Counted from the first letter of the stretch, positions 1 through 7,050 are shown. The stretch is DNA of 50,012 nucleotides from an uncultured Luminiphilus sp. (GCA_938084055.1 CALKDK010000017.1:1-50012), one strand, 5' to 3'. Notes: generated by a model not told the origin, from the sequence alone. A program made the numbers and translations.

Positions 1-2
1 GT

Positions 3-146
3 GATGAGCCTCTTGAAGTCACTGAGGCTGAGCTTGCAAAAGCGATCAGAGAGATGCACGCGAAGATCAAGGCGAGCAACGATCTGGCACTACGCAGACG
101 AAGCAAGTCCGGCAACAACTACGGCCTCGATAGGTACGCGGTATGA
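3..146 (+). CDS. Hypothetical small protein, 5' end cut by window edge
   Basis: This is the last 47 residues of a gene that begins before the window, read in the third frame. The peptide is charged and helical in character, with a VTEAELAKAIREM segment and a basic RRRSKS patch, and ends in YGLDRYAV. I chose this frame over the competing frame-one reading because its TGA stop overlaps the ATG of the next gene (ATGA at 143-146). The same coupling recurs at the next junction. No family is recognised. The context of tiny coupled genes suggests a phage or island gene. Confidence 0.5.
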   Translation, partial: DEPLEVTEAELAKAIREMHAKIKASNDLALRRRSKSGNNYGLDRYAV

Positions 147-331
147 CAGCCGGGCGAAAGAAACGCCAACAGCTAAAGCGTCAAATTGCTCGTGTCGATA
201 AGGTCCGTGCAGACATGGTGGCACGCGCTAAGGCCAAGGCAAAAGAAAACCTTAAACGCAAAGCCGATAACCGTGGGTCATCACTCGACGGTGCGGCACC
301 ATTCTATTCAGACCAAGGAGAAACAAAATGA
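143..331 (+). CDS. Hypothetical basic small protein, 62 aa
   Basis: This is a 62-residue protein extremely rich in Lys and Arg (GRKKRQQLKRQIARVDKVR near the N-terminus, then alternating Ala/Lys), with an acidic and polar C-terminal tail. Such composition suggests nucleic-acid binding, but no domain is recognised. Its ATG overlaps the previous stop and its TGA overlaps the next ATG, so it is probably translated by coupling within one small operon. Composition and context fit phage or island cargo. Function unknown. Confidence 0.55.
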   Translation: MTAGRKKRQQLKRQIARVDKVRADMVARAKAKAKENLKRKADNRGSSLDGAAPFYSDQGETK

Positions 332-495
332 ACAGTAATTTAGCTCAGGCCGCTTTGGCCTTCATGCAACGAGTCCAGTTAAGCGGAGAGGAGGTGCAAG
401 CCTACCAAGCGGTTGTGGCAGTACTGTCACGCTTGGCACAAGAGCAAGAGGAGCCAGCAGCGGTAATCGCTGAGGAGGCTGATGGTGCGGCCTAA
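328..495 (+). CDS. Hypothetical small protein, 55 aa
   Basis: This is a 55-residue acidic protein starting at an ATG that overlaps the previous TGA. It has a strong Shine-Dalgarno AAGGAG at 315-320, seven bases upstream. The first 40 residues look like one amphipathic helix pair (MNSNLAQAALAFMQRVQL, then GEEVQAYQAVVAVLSRLAQ), followed by a Glu/Ala-rich tail. The stop TAA overlaps the next ATG as TAATG. It is shorter than usual gene-calling cut-offs. The ribosome-binding site and coupling on both sides support it as real. No function can be assigned. Confidence 0.55.
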   Translation: MNSNLAQAALAFMQRVQLSGEEVQAYQAVVAVLSRLAQEQEEPAAVIAEEADGAA

Positions 496-794
496 TGGAC
501 GATCAGCCGGACCACAATCCTGAATGGGACGCGCACGGCGATGAGCTGAAAGAGGACTTGTTGCGAGGGTCCGCGATCTTGGGTCACCCCGGACACAGCG
601 AGGTGATGGAGGCTAGGCAGATGTTCTGGAACTTAGTCGGATACATCAGCGCAGAAATGCCACCCGAGGACTGGGACGACAAACAACTTGCGGAGTACGC
701 ACGGGGCACTGTCAGGGCTCTGCTGACGTTACGCAATGAGATAAGGATGACATTCGATGGCGTGCTTAACGAGCCGGACGAAACAGTACATTAG
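495..794 (+). CDS. Hypothetical acidic protein, 99 aa
   Basis: This is a 99-residue acidic protein starting at the ATG of a TAATG junction, with a purine-rich GAGGAGG about 15 bases upstream. It has a polar N-terminus (DDQPDHNPEWDAHGDELKED) and then a mostly helical region containing FWNLVGYI and YARGTVRALLTLRNEI. No signal peptide, membrane segment or catalytic motif is visible, and I do not recognise the family. It belongs to the same coupled cassette as its neighbours and ends nine bases before the next gene. Confidence 0.6.
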   Translation: MDDQPDHNPEWDAHGDELKEDLLRGSAILGHPGHSEVMEARQMFWNLVGYISAEMPPEDWDDKQLAEYARGTVRALLTLRNEIRMTFDGVLNEPDETVH

Positions 795-802
795 GAGGAG
801 AC

Positions 803-922
803 TTGAAAGACAAGAAACGTGATTGCTACTCAGCGGAGCAAGGTGTGTTTTATACCGTGCTCGCGTTGATGGCTCTCGTGGTTTTCACAACCACACTTGT
901 AGAGCTATCCAGCTACATCTGA
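803..922 (+). CDS. Small single-span membrane protein, 39 aa
   Basis: This 39-residue open frame begins with TTG directly after a strong Shine-Dalgarno (AGGAGGAG at 793-800). A basic N-terminus (KDKKRD) is followed by one hydrophobic stretch, roughly residues 16-33 (VFYTVLALMALVVFTTTL), and a short polar end. That is the shape of a small inner-membrane peptide. A terminator begins ten bases after the stop, so it is the last gene of the cassette. Small membrane peptides of this kind occur in phages (holin-like, superinfection exclusion) and in toxin families, but nothing specific supports any of these roles here. Confidence 0.45.
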   Translation: MKDKKRDCYSAEQGVFYTVLALMALVVFTTTLVELSSYI

Positions 923-931
923 ACGACCAAC

Positions 932-955
932 GGGCTCCTATGGGGCCCATTTTTT
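932..955 (+). terminator. Rho-independent terminator of the small-gene cassette
   Basis: A seven-pair stem (GGGCTCC at 932-938 with GGGGCCC at 942-948, one G-U pair) has a three-base TAT loop. It is followed by ATTTTTT. It lies just after the 39-residue gene and would end transcription before the tRNA-Arg gene, which runs the other way. Confidence 0.8.
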
Positions 956-966
956 GATCTCGTATC

Positions 967-985
967 TTGCGTAGAAAATTGCGTA
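967..985. repeat. Short direct repeat TTGCGTA x2
   Basis: TTGCGTA occurs at 967-973 and again at 979-985, twelve bases apart centre to centre. The pair lies between the cassette terminator and tRNA-Arg. Integrase arm-type or excisionase sites are a possible reading, given the position at a probable island end. Repeats this short may also be chance. Confidence 0.4.
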
Positions 986-1005
986 AAGTGGGGGTAGTGG
1001 GTGGC

Positions 1006-1023
1006 CTGAAACCGGCTGAAACC
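1006..1023. repeat. Short direct repeat CTGAAACC x2
   Basis: CTGAAACC at 1006-1013 is repeated exactly at 1016-1023 with two bases (GG) between. The ten-base period places both copies on the same face of the helix, 23 bases from the tRNA-Arg 3' end. A recombinase or directionality-factor site is possible but unproven. Confidence 0.4.
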
Positions 1024-1045
1024 CTTATATAATGCGGGTTAAGGG

Positions 1046-1119
1046 CCCGCCCGGCAGGATTCGAACCTGCAACCTACGGCTTAGAAGGCCGTTGCACTAT
1101 CCGGTTGTGCTACGGGCGG
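1046..1119 (-). tRNA. tRNA-Arg (anticodon TCT)
   Basis: A full cloverleaf can be folded on the minus strand. The acceptor is CCGCCCG with CGGGCGG, the D stem GCAC/GTGC, the anticodon stem ACGGC/GCCGT with loop CTTCTAA (anticodon TCT), and the T stem GCAGG/CCTGC with TTCGAAT. All stems are fully paired and the discriminator is G. The bases after the discriminator read CCC, not CCA, so the CCA end is not encoded here, unlike the other two tRNA genes in this window. The gene begins 13 bases beyond the sulfotransferase gene, and its 3' end faces the probable island. Confidence 0.95.
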
Positions 1120-1132
1120 ATGAAGCTTGAGC

Positions 1133-1927
1133 TCAGGTGTCGCAGTGCTCCTGGGTGGGCATTGCAAGCCGCGTCTCAAAGATAGCCAATGCGCTGTCGA
1201 AGAGCTCCTGATCGTAGCGCGTTCTGGCCTTTATTTCTTCCCGAATCGCGTTGGACAGGGCGTCGCCTGTCTTCCGGTTGGGCGCCATATTAGTGCTGCG
1301 CGCGCGCAGCGAGCGTTTCAGGTTAAGTGCTCGCCCGATCTGTAGCAGGCTGTCTTCGTAGCGACTGGTGATGCCAAAAGCACCCAGTTCGAGCAGGCAT
1401 TTCTTGGCAAGCGCCTTCAACTCCGGTCGCTCCGACACGTCAGGTTGGAAACGCATCCCCCTAACGAGGTACTTACTTTGAAAATTACTGAATAGATGGG
1501 ACTCGGGTTCTGCCATGAACTGCTGCAGGCTATGGGAGCGTGCGAGCTCGGTAATGCGGTGTGATAAATCTCGGTCGCCCAGTGTAATCCGGGTGGTGTA
1601 GGCAAAATTTGGATCCCGCTGCAGGTGATGGTAGAGGGACAGGTAATGGTCGGTGGGGTCGCGTAGGAAGGTGATGGTAAAGGTCGGCGGATTTGGCAGC
1701 CGCCGCCGACACACTGCCCTGGAAAAATGACCGTAGATGAATTTTGCCTTGGCCAGCCGTTCTCGGGGCTGTGCTTTGGCGGTATTGAGCTGCTCCGGGG
1801 TCAGAATCAAGTCTTTCCTCCAGTTGCGCGTCAGTTCCTGAGTCAGCGAGGTGCCGGCTGTCTTCGGAATGTGCAGGAAAAAAAGCACATCCTCTGGCTG
1901 GAGTTGTTCAGGATAAGATTTTTGCAT
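1133..1927 (-). CDS. Sulfotransferase family protein
   Basis: This protein of about 264 residues probably transfers a sulfuryl group from PAPS to an unknown acceptor. Near the N-terminus, FLHIPKTAGTSL matches the 5'-phosphosulfate-binding loop of the Sulfotransfer_2 type (HxPKTAGTS). FLRDPTDHYLSLYHH about 80 residues further on matches the 3'-phosphate-binding motif. There is no signal peptide, so it is probably cytoplasmic. Reading can start at TTG 1942 or ATG 1927. I prefer ATG because a -10-like CATACT lies at about 1957-1962, which would leave almost no leader before the TTG. The gene stands alone between a tRNA and the efflux operon, so the context says nothing about its acceptor; polysaccharide is the common target for such enzymes. 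Confidence 0.75.
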   Translation of the reverse strand: MQKSYPEQLQPEDVLFFLHIPKTAGTSLTQELTRNWRKDLILTPEQLNTAKAQPRERLAKAKFIYGHFSRAVCRRRLPNPPTFTITFLRDPTDHYLSLYHHLQRDPNFAYTTRITLGDRDLSHRITELARSHSLQQFMAEPESHLFSNFQSKYLVRGMRFQPDVSERPELKALAKKCLLELGAFGITSRYEDSLLQIGRALNLKRSLRARSTNMAPNRKTGDALSNAIREEIKARTRYDQELFDSALAIFETRLAMPTQEHCDT

Positions 1928-2024
1928 CACAGGGTCGGGCAATTACGGCGGCGAGAGTATGCCATTCCGGGTAGATGAGCCCAAGGTGCAAAAGTGCTGT
2001 TTGTAGAGCAACGGTGAGTCATTG

Positions 2025-2678
2025 TTATTTATGGTCGCTCATGTCTTTGGGAGCCGTTCCGGCGAGAAGGGCCCGGCTGCTTTCGATCAGTATTTGCTCG
2101 GCCTGCGCCGCCTTGTCGAAGAGGTCAAGCAACTGATTTTGCTCCAATGTGGCGACGCCATGGGCTAGCGCCCATAGTTGCGTAGCGATCCGAACAGCAC
2201 GAGGGTTGAGTCCTGACAGTTCGCGCTGCTCACCCAACGCCACCAGATGGTTTTCAATGGCATTGAGCAGGATTTCAAACCCCGTGCTTTTATGGCGCAG
2301 GTTTTGTCTCTCTGGGTGCATTTGACCGCGATCTTCCCACATGAGGGAAAAGAAAGCCTTTTTGTCGCGGGCATACTGCAGATAAGTCAGTCCCAAGGCG
2401 ATCACGGTCTCGGCGGTACCCGCCCGGTCAAGGTTTACGCCACGGGTTTCTTCAAGTCGTTCGTGCAGTCCCATAAAAGCGAGGTCACGGACATTGTCCA
2501 GCAAATCCTCTTTGTCGCGGAAGTGGCGGTATGGCGCGGCATTACTGACGCCGGCACGGCGTGCCGCATCGGTAATGCTGAATGCAAAAGAGCCACTGTC
2601 CTCAAGCAGCTCAGCTGCTGCGAGGATGAGCGCATCGCGAAGATTGCCGTGGTGATAACAGCGCGCTTTCTCTTTCAT
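2025..2678 (-). CDS. TetR/AcrR family transcriptional regulator of the efflux operon
   Basis: This is a 217-residue DNA-binding repressor type. The N-terminal helix-turn-helix is at residues about 10-60, with ITDAARRAGVSNAAPYRHF and then KEDLL, the classic TetR recognition helix pattern. The C-terminal ligand domain is all-helical and looks like the TetR_C_13/WHG class. Its ATG overlaps the stop of the RND pump gene (ATGA), so it is the last gene of the efflux operon and probably controls it. The natural target would be the palindromic region at 6919-6962 ahead of the operon. The ligand cannot be inferred. Confidence 0.9.
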   Translation of the reverse strand: MKEKARCYHHGNLRDALILAAAELLEDSGSFAFSITDAARRAGVSNAAPYRHFRDKEDLLDNVRDLAFMGLHERLEETRGVNLDRAGTAETVIALGLTYLQYARDKKAFFSLMWEDRGQMHPERQNLRHKSTGFEILLNAIENHLVALGEQRELSGLNPRAVRIATQLWALAHGVATLEQNQLLDLFDKAAQAEQILIESSRALLAGTAPKDMSDHK

Positions 2679-5600
2679 ATCGGTGCCGCCTTGGCAACCC
2701 TTGTGACCGCATGTGGGGTGGCGCGCCGTACCGCGAGTATGAAGAGTGGAGGTACCAGAAAGAAAGAAATCACGGTGGAAAGCAAAACTCCACCAGCGAT
2801 GGACATGGCAAAGGGAGGCCAGAATTGGCTGCCTTCAAGAATCAGTGGGAGGAAGCCGCCAAAGGTCGTGATGGTGGTGGACACGATGTGTCGGCTGGAA
2901 TCCATTACCACGTTCCTGGCCGCCACGACATCTCCGGTGGCGGCGGCACTGTCCTGCTGTAGAGCGGTAAGAATAATAATGGCTGCATTAATGGATACGC
3001 CGATGGAGCCAATTACCCCAATCAGGGCCGTAATCCCCAGAGGGTACTGAAATATTGCCAGTGTCAGCAGGCTCAGTCCAAAAGAACACACACAGACCAG
3101 TATGGCCACGCCTGAAAGCCGCCAGGAGTTAAAGGTCAGAACGATGGTCGCCAGCAGTGCTGCAATGACCATGCCAAGGGGAGCCATTAAATCATTCACC
3201 ACTCCAGCACGCTCCTCTGAGTCACCGCCAAAGCTGTAGCTGTAGCCCGTGGGCAGGTTGATCGGATTATCTTTCAGGTCCTTTGCCAGTAGTGACAGCG
3301 CTTCTTCTGGCAGGAGTCCACGCCTCAAGTGACCCTGCACTTTGTTGATTCGTACACCATCGAGTCGGGTAATGGGGCTGTCATTGGGAACGAGTCTGGC
3401 CTGGCCCAGGGCGTCCAGTGGTACGGCAAGACCCTCCGATGCAGCGCCCCGCACCGGTATACGCAAATTCTTCAAGGCATTGCTGTCTGACCAGTTCTCG
3501 CGCACCAGACGTGCCCGCACCGGTAATCGCTCGGTGTCTTCCAGAATCTCGCCCCCCAGACGACCGCCCAGGGCGGCATCAATAGTGGCTGCGACCTCCA
3601 GACGGGTCAAACCGGCGCGCCGCAATTTTTCCTCATCCAGGTCAAATATCAGCTTGGGTGGCCCGGGCTCCATTGACACCATGGTGTGGGTAACATCGGG
3701 CAGCGCATCCAGCCGCTGGCGAAACTTTTCACCTAGTTGCTGTAATTTTTGGGCGTCCGGTCCGCTGACAGTGACTTCGATAGGTGCCGCCACGGGAGGG
3801 CCCTGGTCGATACCGCGCACGATAATTTGAGCGAAAGGGTAGTTGCGATCCAAGTCCCCTTGCAGCCGTCTGATTAAAGCGTCAGTGGCATTTTCATCAG
3901 TAGTGAGGACGAGGGCTTCGGCCCACGCCGGGCGCCGTTTTTTTCCCGATCTGAGGTTGTAATAAAAGGCTGGGGCACTTTCTCCCACGGTCCAATCCAC
4001 CCGTCGAACCAGGGGTTCCCTCGACAGATCCCCGTCAATCGCTCTAGCCAGGGCGAGCGTGTCTTCGATGGCGGCACTCTCCGACAATGTCACCTGAAGG
4101 TAAAGCTGGTCGCGATCGGTTCCGGGAAAGAATTGATTGGTCAGCGAGCCGGCGCACAGGAAGCCTGTGACCGGCAGATAGAGAGCCAGTACGATGGCCC
4201 CCAGCGGATAGCGGAAGGACCAGTCGAGCGCTCGCTGGAAGAGGGTATGTAGACGGGGAGTTTCGAGCCCTGACCGCCACCATCCGCTGATCCCGGCGTA
4301 CTCCTGGGGCAACAAGCGCGCAGCAAGAATGGGTGTCACTGTGAGGGCGAGTAGCATTGAACTCACCAGCATCACGATGACTGAAAGGGCGATCGAACCG
4401 AGAAAATCGCCCGCCGGGCCCTCCAGAATCGCCATGGGTAAAAAGGCGAGCACTGTGGTGGCGGTTGATGAGAGCAATGGAACACGCAGGCGGGTAACGG
4501 CGCCCATCAGGGATTCCACCGGCCCCAGCCCTTGCCTGAGTCGCTTGCGTACTTCGTCCGTCATGACAATGGAACCGTCCACCAACAAACCGAGAGCGAC
4601 CACGAGTCCGGTCATGGACATTTGGTGTATGGGTACCTGCAGGTAGAGCAGGCCCACTGCGGAGAGCAGGGTGCACAATGGCAGGACAACCGCCACGACC
4701 AACGCGGCCCGCCACCCTAACGTGACCAGCAATACCAGCAAAACGATGGTGATCCCAGCAAGTAAGTTACCGGCGACATCCTGGAGTCGGTCCTTCGTGT
4801 AGCCGCTCTGGTCGTAGGCGATAGTGATGTTCAGGCCATCGGGCGCGAGGCGTTTATAGCTGTCAAGAAATTGATCAAAGCGCGCACTGTAACGATCTAC
4901 CTGATAGCCCGCGTCCATTTCCACACCCATCAGAATCGAGCGTTCGCCATTGGATAACGCGTAGCTCGCAGGGGGCGATTGTTCTGTCTTGCTGATCGTG
5001 GCAATGTCCTGTAATCGCAGTACCCTACCGTCCGGCAGCGCCCTGACCTGCAGTTCCCGAATCGATTCCAGTGTGGTGAATTCCCCGGACAGTTCGATGG
5101 CGATGGCCGAGCCTCGCCCCGTCAATCTGCCCGCGGGGGTGCGTGCATCAGCGCCGGCTATCACGTTACTGATTTCTGAAACGCCGATGCCAAGTAGGGC
5201 CAGTCGGGATTCATCGAGCTCAACCAGAACCTCCTCGCTGGGTAAGCCGTAAAGGTTGACCCGTTTTGTGCGCGGTACCGTGCGGGCCGCATCGGCAAAA
5301 ATTTCCGCCTCGCGTCTCAGCACCGAAGGCGGGATGTCGCGTCCCGGTGCGTTGGAAATCGAGACAATTTTCACGTAGGCGGTCATGAAATTGTCGTCAA
5401 ATATTGGGGTTTGTACCTGCTCGGGAAAGCCTGCGGCTTCTGCTCGAACCACGTCTCGCAGCTCTGACCAAACACGTTCAATGCCAGCCAGTGATAGCCG
5501 ATACTCGGTTTCGACCGTGATTACAGAGACACCGGCCGTTGAGGTGGAGCGAATTTCTTTTACCTCGGGAACTTCGCGCAATGCCTCCTCGAGGGGCTTG

Positions 5601-5788
5601 GTGACCAGGGATTCGACGCGCGTGGGGCTGGCGCCCGGGAAAAATGTTTCAATTTTGGCGATGAAGGGCGTGATGGTTGGATCTTCCTGTCGTCCCAGGC
5701 TGGAAATGGAACTCGCACCCACTGCGGCAATAACCAGCAGCAGAAGTGCCAAATAGCGGGGGTTGTCGTAGAGAATCCTGGCGATCAT
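2675..5788 (-). CDS. Efflux RND transporter permease subunit
   Basis: This 1037-residue inner-membrane pump of the AcrB/AcrD/AcrF superfamily exports substrates using the proton gradient, together with the membrane fusion protein encoded just upstream. It has the expected plan: an N-terminal membrane span (about 12-30), a large periplasmic porter region with FFPGASPTRVES, a first membrane bundle (about 340-490), a second periplasmic domain, and a second bundle (about 870-1025). In the fourth span the motif reads GLLVDGSIV, with Asp404 followed by Gly405, where AcrB has two aspartates. In the tenth span GVSINAAI has Asn934 where AcrB has Lys940. The proton relay therefore differs from AcrB. 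Its start lies three bases after the fusion protein stop. No outer-membrane channel gene is adjacent. Confidence 0.93.
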   Translation of the reverse strand: MIARILYDNPRYLALLLLVIAAVGASSISSLGRQEDPTITPFIAKIETFFPGASPTRVESLVTKPLEEALREVPEVKEIRSTSTAGVSVITVETEYRLSLAGIERVWSELRDVVRAEAAGFPEQVQTPIFDDNFMTAYVKIVSISNAPGRDIPPSVLRREAEIFADAARTVPRTKRVNLYGLPSEEVLVELDESRLALLGIGVSEISNVIAGADARTPAGRLTGRGSAIAIELSGEFTTLESIRELQVRALPDGRVLRLQDIATISKTEQSPPASYALSNGERSILMGVEMDAGYQVDRYSARFDQFLDSYKRLAPDGLNITIAYDQSGYTKDRLQDVAGNLLAGITIVLLVLLVTLGWRAALVVAVVLPLCTLLSAVGLLYLQVPIHQMSMTGLVVALGLLVDGSIVMTDEVRKRLRQGLGPVESLMGAVTRLRVPLLSSTATTVLAFLPMAILEGPAGDFLGSIALSVIVMLVSSMLLALTVTPILAARLLPQEYAGISGWWRSGLETPRLHTLFQRALDWSFRYPLGAIVLALYLPVTGFLCAGSLTNQFFPGTDRDQLYLQVTLSESAAIEDTLALARAIDGDLSREPLVRRVDWTVGESAPAFYYNLRSGKKRRPAWAEALVLTTDENATDALIRRLQGDLDRNYPFAQIIVRGIDQGPPVAAPIEVTVSGPDAQKLQQLGEKFRQRLDALPDVTHTMVSMEPGPPKLIFDLDEEKLRRAGLTRLEVAATIDAALGGRLGGEILEDTERLPVRARLVRENWSDSNALKNLRIPVRGAASEGLAVPLDALGQARLVPNDSPITRLDGVRINKVQGHLRRGLLPEEALSLLAKDLKDNPINLPTGYSYSFGGDSEERAGVVNDLMAPLGMVIAALLATIVLTFNSWRLSGVAILVCVCSFGLSLLTLAIFQYPLGITALIGVIGSIGVSINAAIIILTALQQDSAAATGDVVAARNVVMDSSRHIVSTTITTFGGFLPLILEGSQFWPPFAMSIAGGVLLSTVISFFLVPPLFILAVRRATPHAVTRVAKAAPI

Positions 5789-5791
5789 GAT

Positions 5792-6880
5792 TCAGGGAGC
5801 CCTTGGCTCTATGGGGGCTCCCGGCGTAAGGCGCTGCAGTCCGCTGGCAATGACCAGTGCCTGATCGGCCAGGGTACCCCGAACATACACCCGATCCTCA
5901 CGGGCAAAGAGTATTTCCACGGCTTCGCGCACAGCAGTGGATTCGTCACCCTCCGTCTTCACCACCAACACGTCCCACAAACCGCGATTACCCGCCGTCA
6001 GTGCCGAGAGTGGCAGCCAGCCTCCGCGCTGCGCCACTGATTCCTCTAATTCAAGCAGTACGGTCTCGCCGGTCATGGGCGCGGCGACAGCTGGTAGTAG
6101 GAAGACGGCGCCAAGGGTCAGCGTCGTGGGGTCTACATCACTCCGAACGCCGCGCAATTCGGCCTCGTAACTGCGGTCACCCAGGCGGATTGAATACACC
6201 CTTCCCGGAGCCAGGCGTCTTCCTACTGCGGTAGGGACCCCAATATGGGCCTCAAACCCTGTTTGCCCCACCAGTCTAAGCACGGGGGTACCCGGGGTTA
6301 CCACCGTACCTTCCTGCACGTAACGCTGGGCAACAATGCCCGGGAAGGGCGCCCGGAGCGTGCTCTTCTCCACATCCAGCGCGGCACTGTCCCGACGTGC
6401 CCGACTGGCCATCCTGGCCTGTGCAAGGGCCTGCTCTCCCAACAACACTTCATCAAACTGTTGCTGCGACGTCAGGCCCTGGGCCACCAGGTCCTCAAAG
6501 CGTTCTCGCTTCAGCGTCGCGAGTTTTAGGTCGGTGTTGACGCGTTCCAGCTCTGCTTCCGCGGCACGTAGCTGAGCCAGCCGCCGGTCGGTATCAAGGG
6601 TTGCGATGATGTCACCAGGCGCCACAGCCATACCCTCACGGGCCGGTACGGCGGCAAGGGTGCCCCCGACCTCAAAGCCAAGTGTACTGTCACGACCGGC
6701 TTTCACCGTTCCCACATAGCTGGACTGTCGCATGTACTGAGCCTGCACTTCGAATGGGACTGCGGCGACCGGCAACGGCGTCCTTTTGTCCGAAGCTGAA
6801 GGGGCAACGTTGGCATAGATCAACAGCGTGGTGGTCAGGGTCAGGGTAACAGCGGCCAGCAGTGCCATGAAGGTTTTCAT
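5792..6880 (-). CDS. Efflux RND transporter periplasmic adaptor (membrane fusion protein)
   Basis: This protein of about 362 residues bridges the RND pump to an outer-membrane channel. It has an N-terminal hydrophobic anchor or signal (MKTFMALLAAVTLTLTTTLL), a barrel-sandwich half (TLGFEVGGTLAAVPAREGMAV), a coiled-coil hairpin rich in Glu, Leu, Arg and Ala (about 110-165), the second lipoyl half (LRAPFPGIVAQRYVQEGTVV), then beta-barrel and membrane-proximal domains. A longer reading from TTG 6913 exists. I prefer ATG 6880 because the predicted transcription start falls near 6914 and AAAAGGA lies upstream of the ATG. It is first in the operon and followed by pump and regulator. Confidence 0.9.
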   Translation of the reverse strand: MKTFMALLAAVTLTLTTTLLIYANVAPSASDKRTPLPVAAVPFEVQAQYMRQSSYVGTVKAGRDSTLGFEVGGTLAAVPAREGMAVAPGDIIATLDTDRRLAQLRAAEAELERVNTDLKLATLKRERFEDLVAQGLTSQQQFDEVLLGEQALAQARMASRARRDSAALDVEKSTLRAPFPGIVAQRYVQEGTVVTPGTPVLRLVGQTGFEAHIGVPTAVGRRLAPGRVYSIRLGDRSYEAELRGVRSDVDPTTLTLGAVFLLPAVAAPMTGETVLLELEESVAQRGGWLPLSALTAGNRGLWDVLVVKTEGDESTAVREAVEILFAREDRVYVRGTLADQALVIASGLQRLTPGAPIEPRAP

Positions 6881-6918
6881 GGGGATGTAAATGTCCTTTT
6901 GGCACGGAGACAACGCTC

Positions 6919-6962
6919 AATGTTAACACAATAAACTTTGCAATGTAAACCGAATTAACATT
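6919..6962 (-). promoter_or_regulatory. Promoter and candidate TetR operator of the efflux operon
   Basis: On the minus strand TTTACA (6944-6949) and TTAACA (6921-6926) are 17 bases apart, a reasonable sigma70 promoter. The same stretch holds AATGTTAAC at 6919-6927, AATGTAAAC at 6942-6950 and the inverted copy TTAACATT at 6955-6962. Related half-sites thus straddle both promoter boxes. Binding by the TetR protein of this operon is the obvious hypothesis. The sequence pattern is seen; the binding is inferred. Confidence 0.5.
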
Positions 6963-6993
6963 TAGGAGTGGCGCATTTAAACCACCACCCAAG

Positions 6994-7022
6994 TTGCGGT
7001 TGGGCGCAGTTTTCGCGACACT
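6994..7022 (+). promoter_or_regulatory. Likely promoter of the 4.5S RNA gene
   Basis: TTGCGG (6994-6999) and GACACT (7017-7022) are separated by 17 bases. A GC-rich stretch follows, as is usual for stable-RNA promoters. A start near 7028 would give a short 5' leader of about 23 bases ahead of the mature RNA, to be removed by processing. The -10 box is weak. Confidence 0.4.
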
Positions 7023-7050
7023 ACGCGGCCGCGCAGTGCGCGGGAGCTAT

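Larger units (their letters stand above)
1..1045. mobile_element. Probable end of an integrated phage or genomic island at tRNA-Arg
   Basis: Five tiny genes of unknown function lie head to tail and are mostly translationally coupled. They end in a terminator and abut the 3' end of a tRNA-Arg gene at 1046. Tyrosine-recombinase elements commonly integrate at tRNA 3' ends and leave the tRNA gene whole, with the element lying beyond it; that is the geometry here. None of the five genes resembles the housekeeping genes in the rest of the window. No integrase or second att copy is visible because the element would continue to the left of the window. The island reading is inference from layout. Confidence 0.45.

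Noticed and set aside
1-201. 66-residue open frame in frame one at the left edge
   Set aside because: It overlaps two better genes joined by an ATGA, and has Arg/Ser-rich low-quality composition.
1024-1034. TATAAT-like box at 1028-1033 as a promoter reading into tRNA-Arg
   Set aside because: It points along the plus strand, antisense to the tRNA, and has no -35 partner at normal spacing.
2247-3050. 267-residue plus-strand frame opposite the TetR and RND genes
   Set aside because: It is a shadow of two well-supported minus-strand genes and has no family features.
4044-4715. 223-residue minus-strand frame inside the RND gene
   Set aside because: It is an alternative frame of the pump gene with Arg/Gly/His-rich shadow composition.
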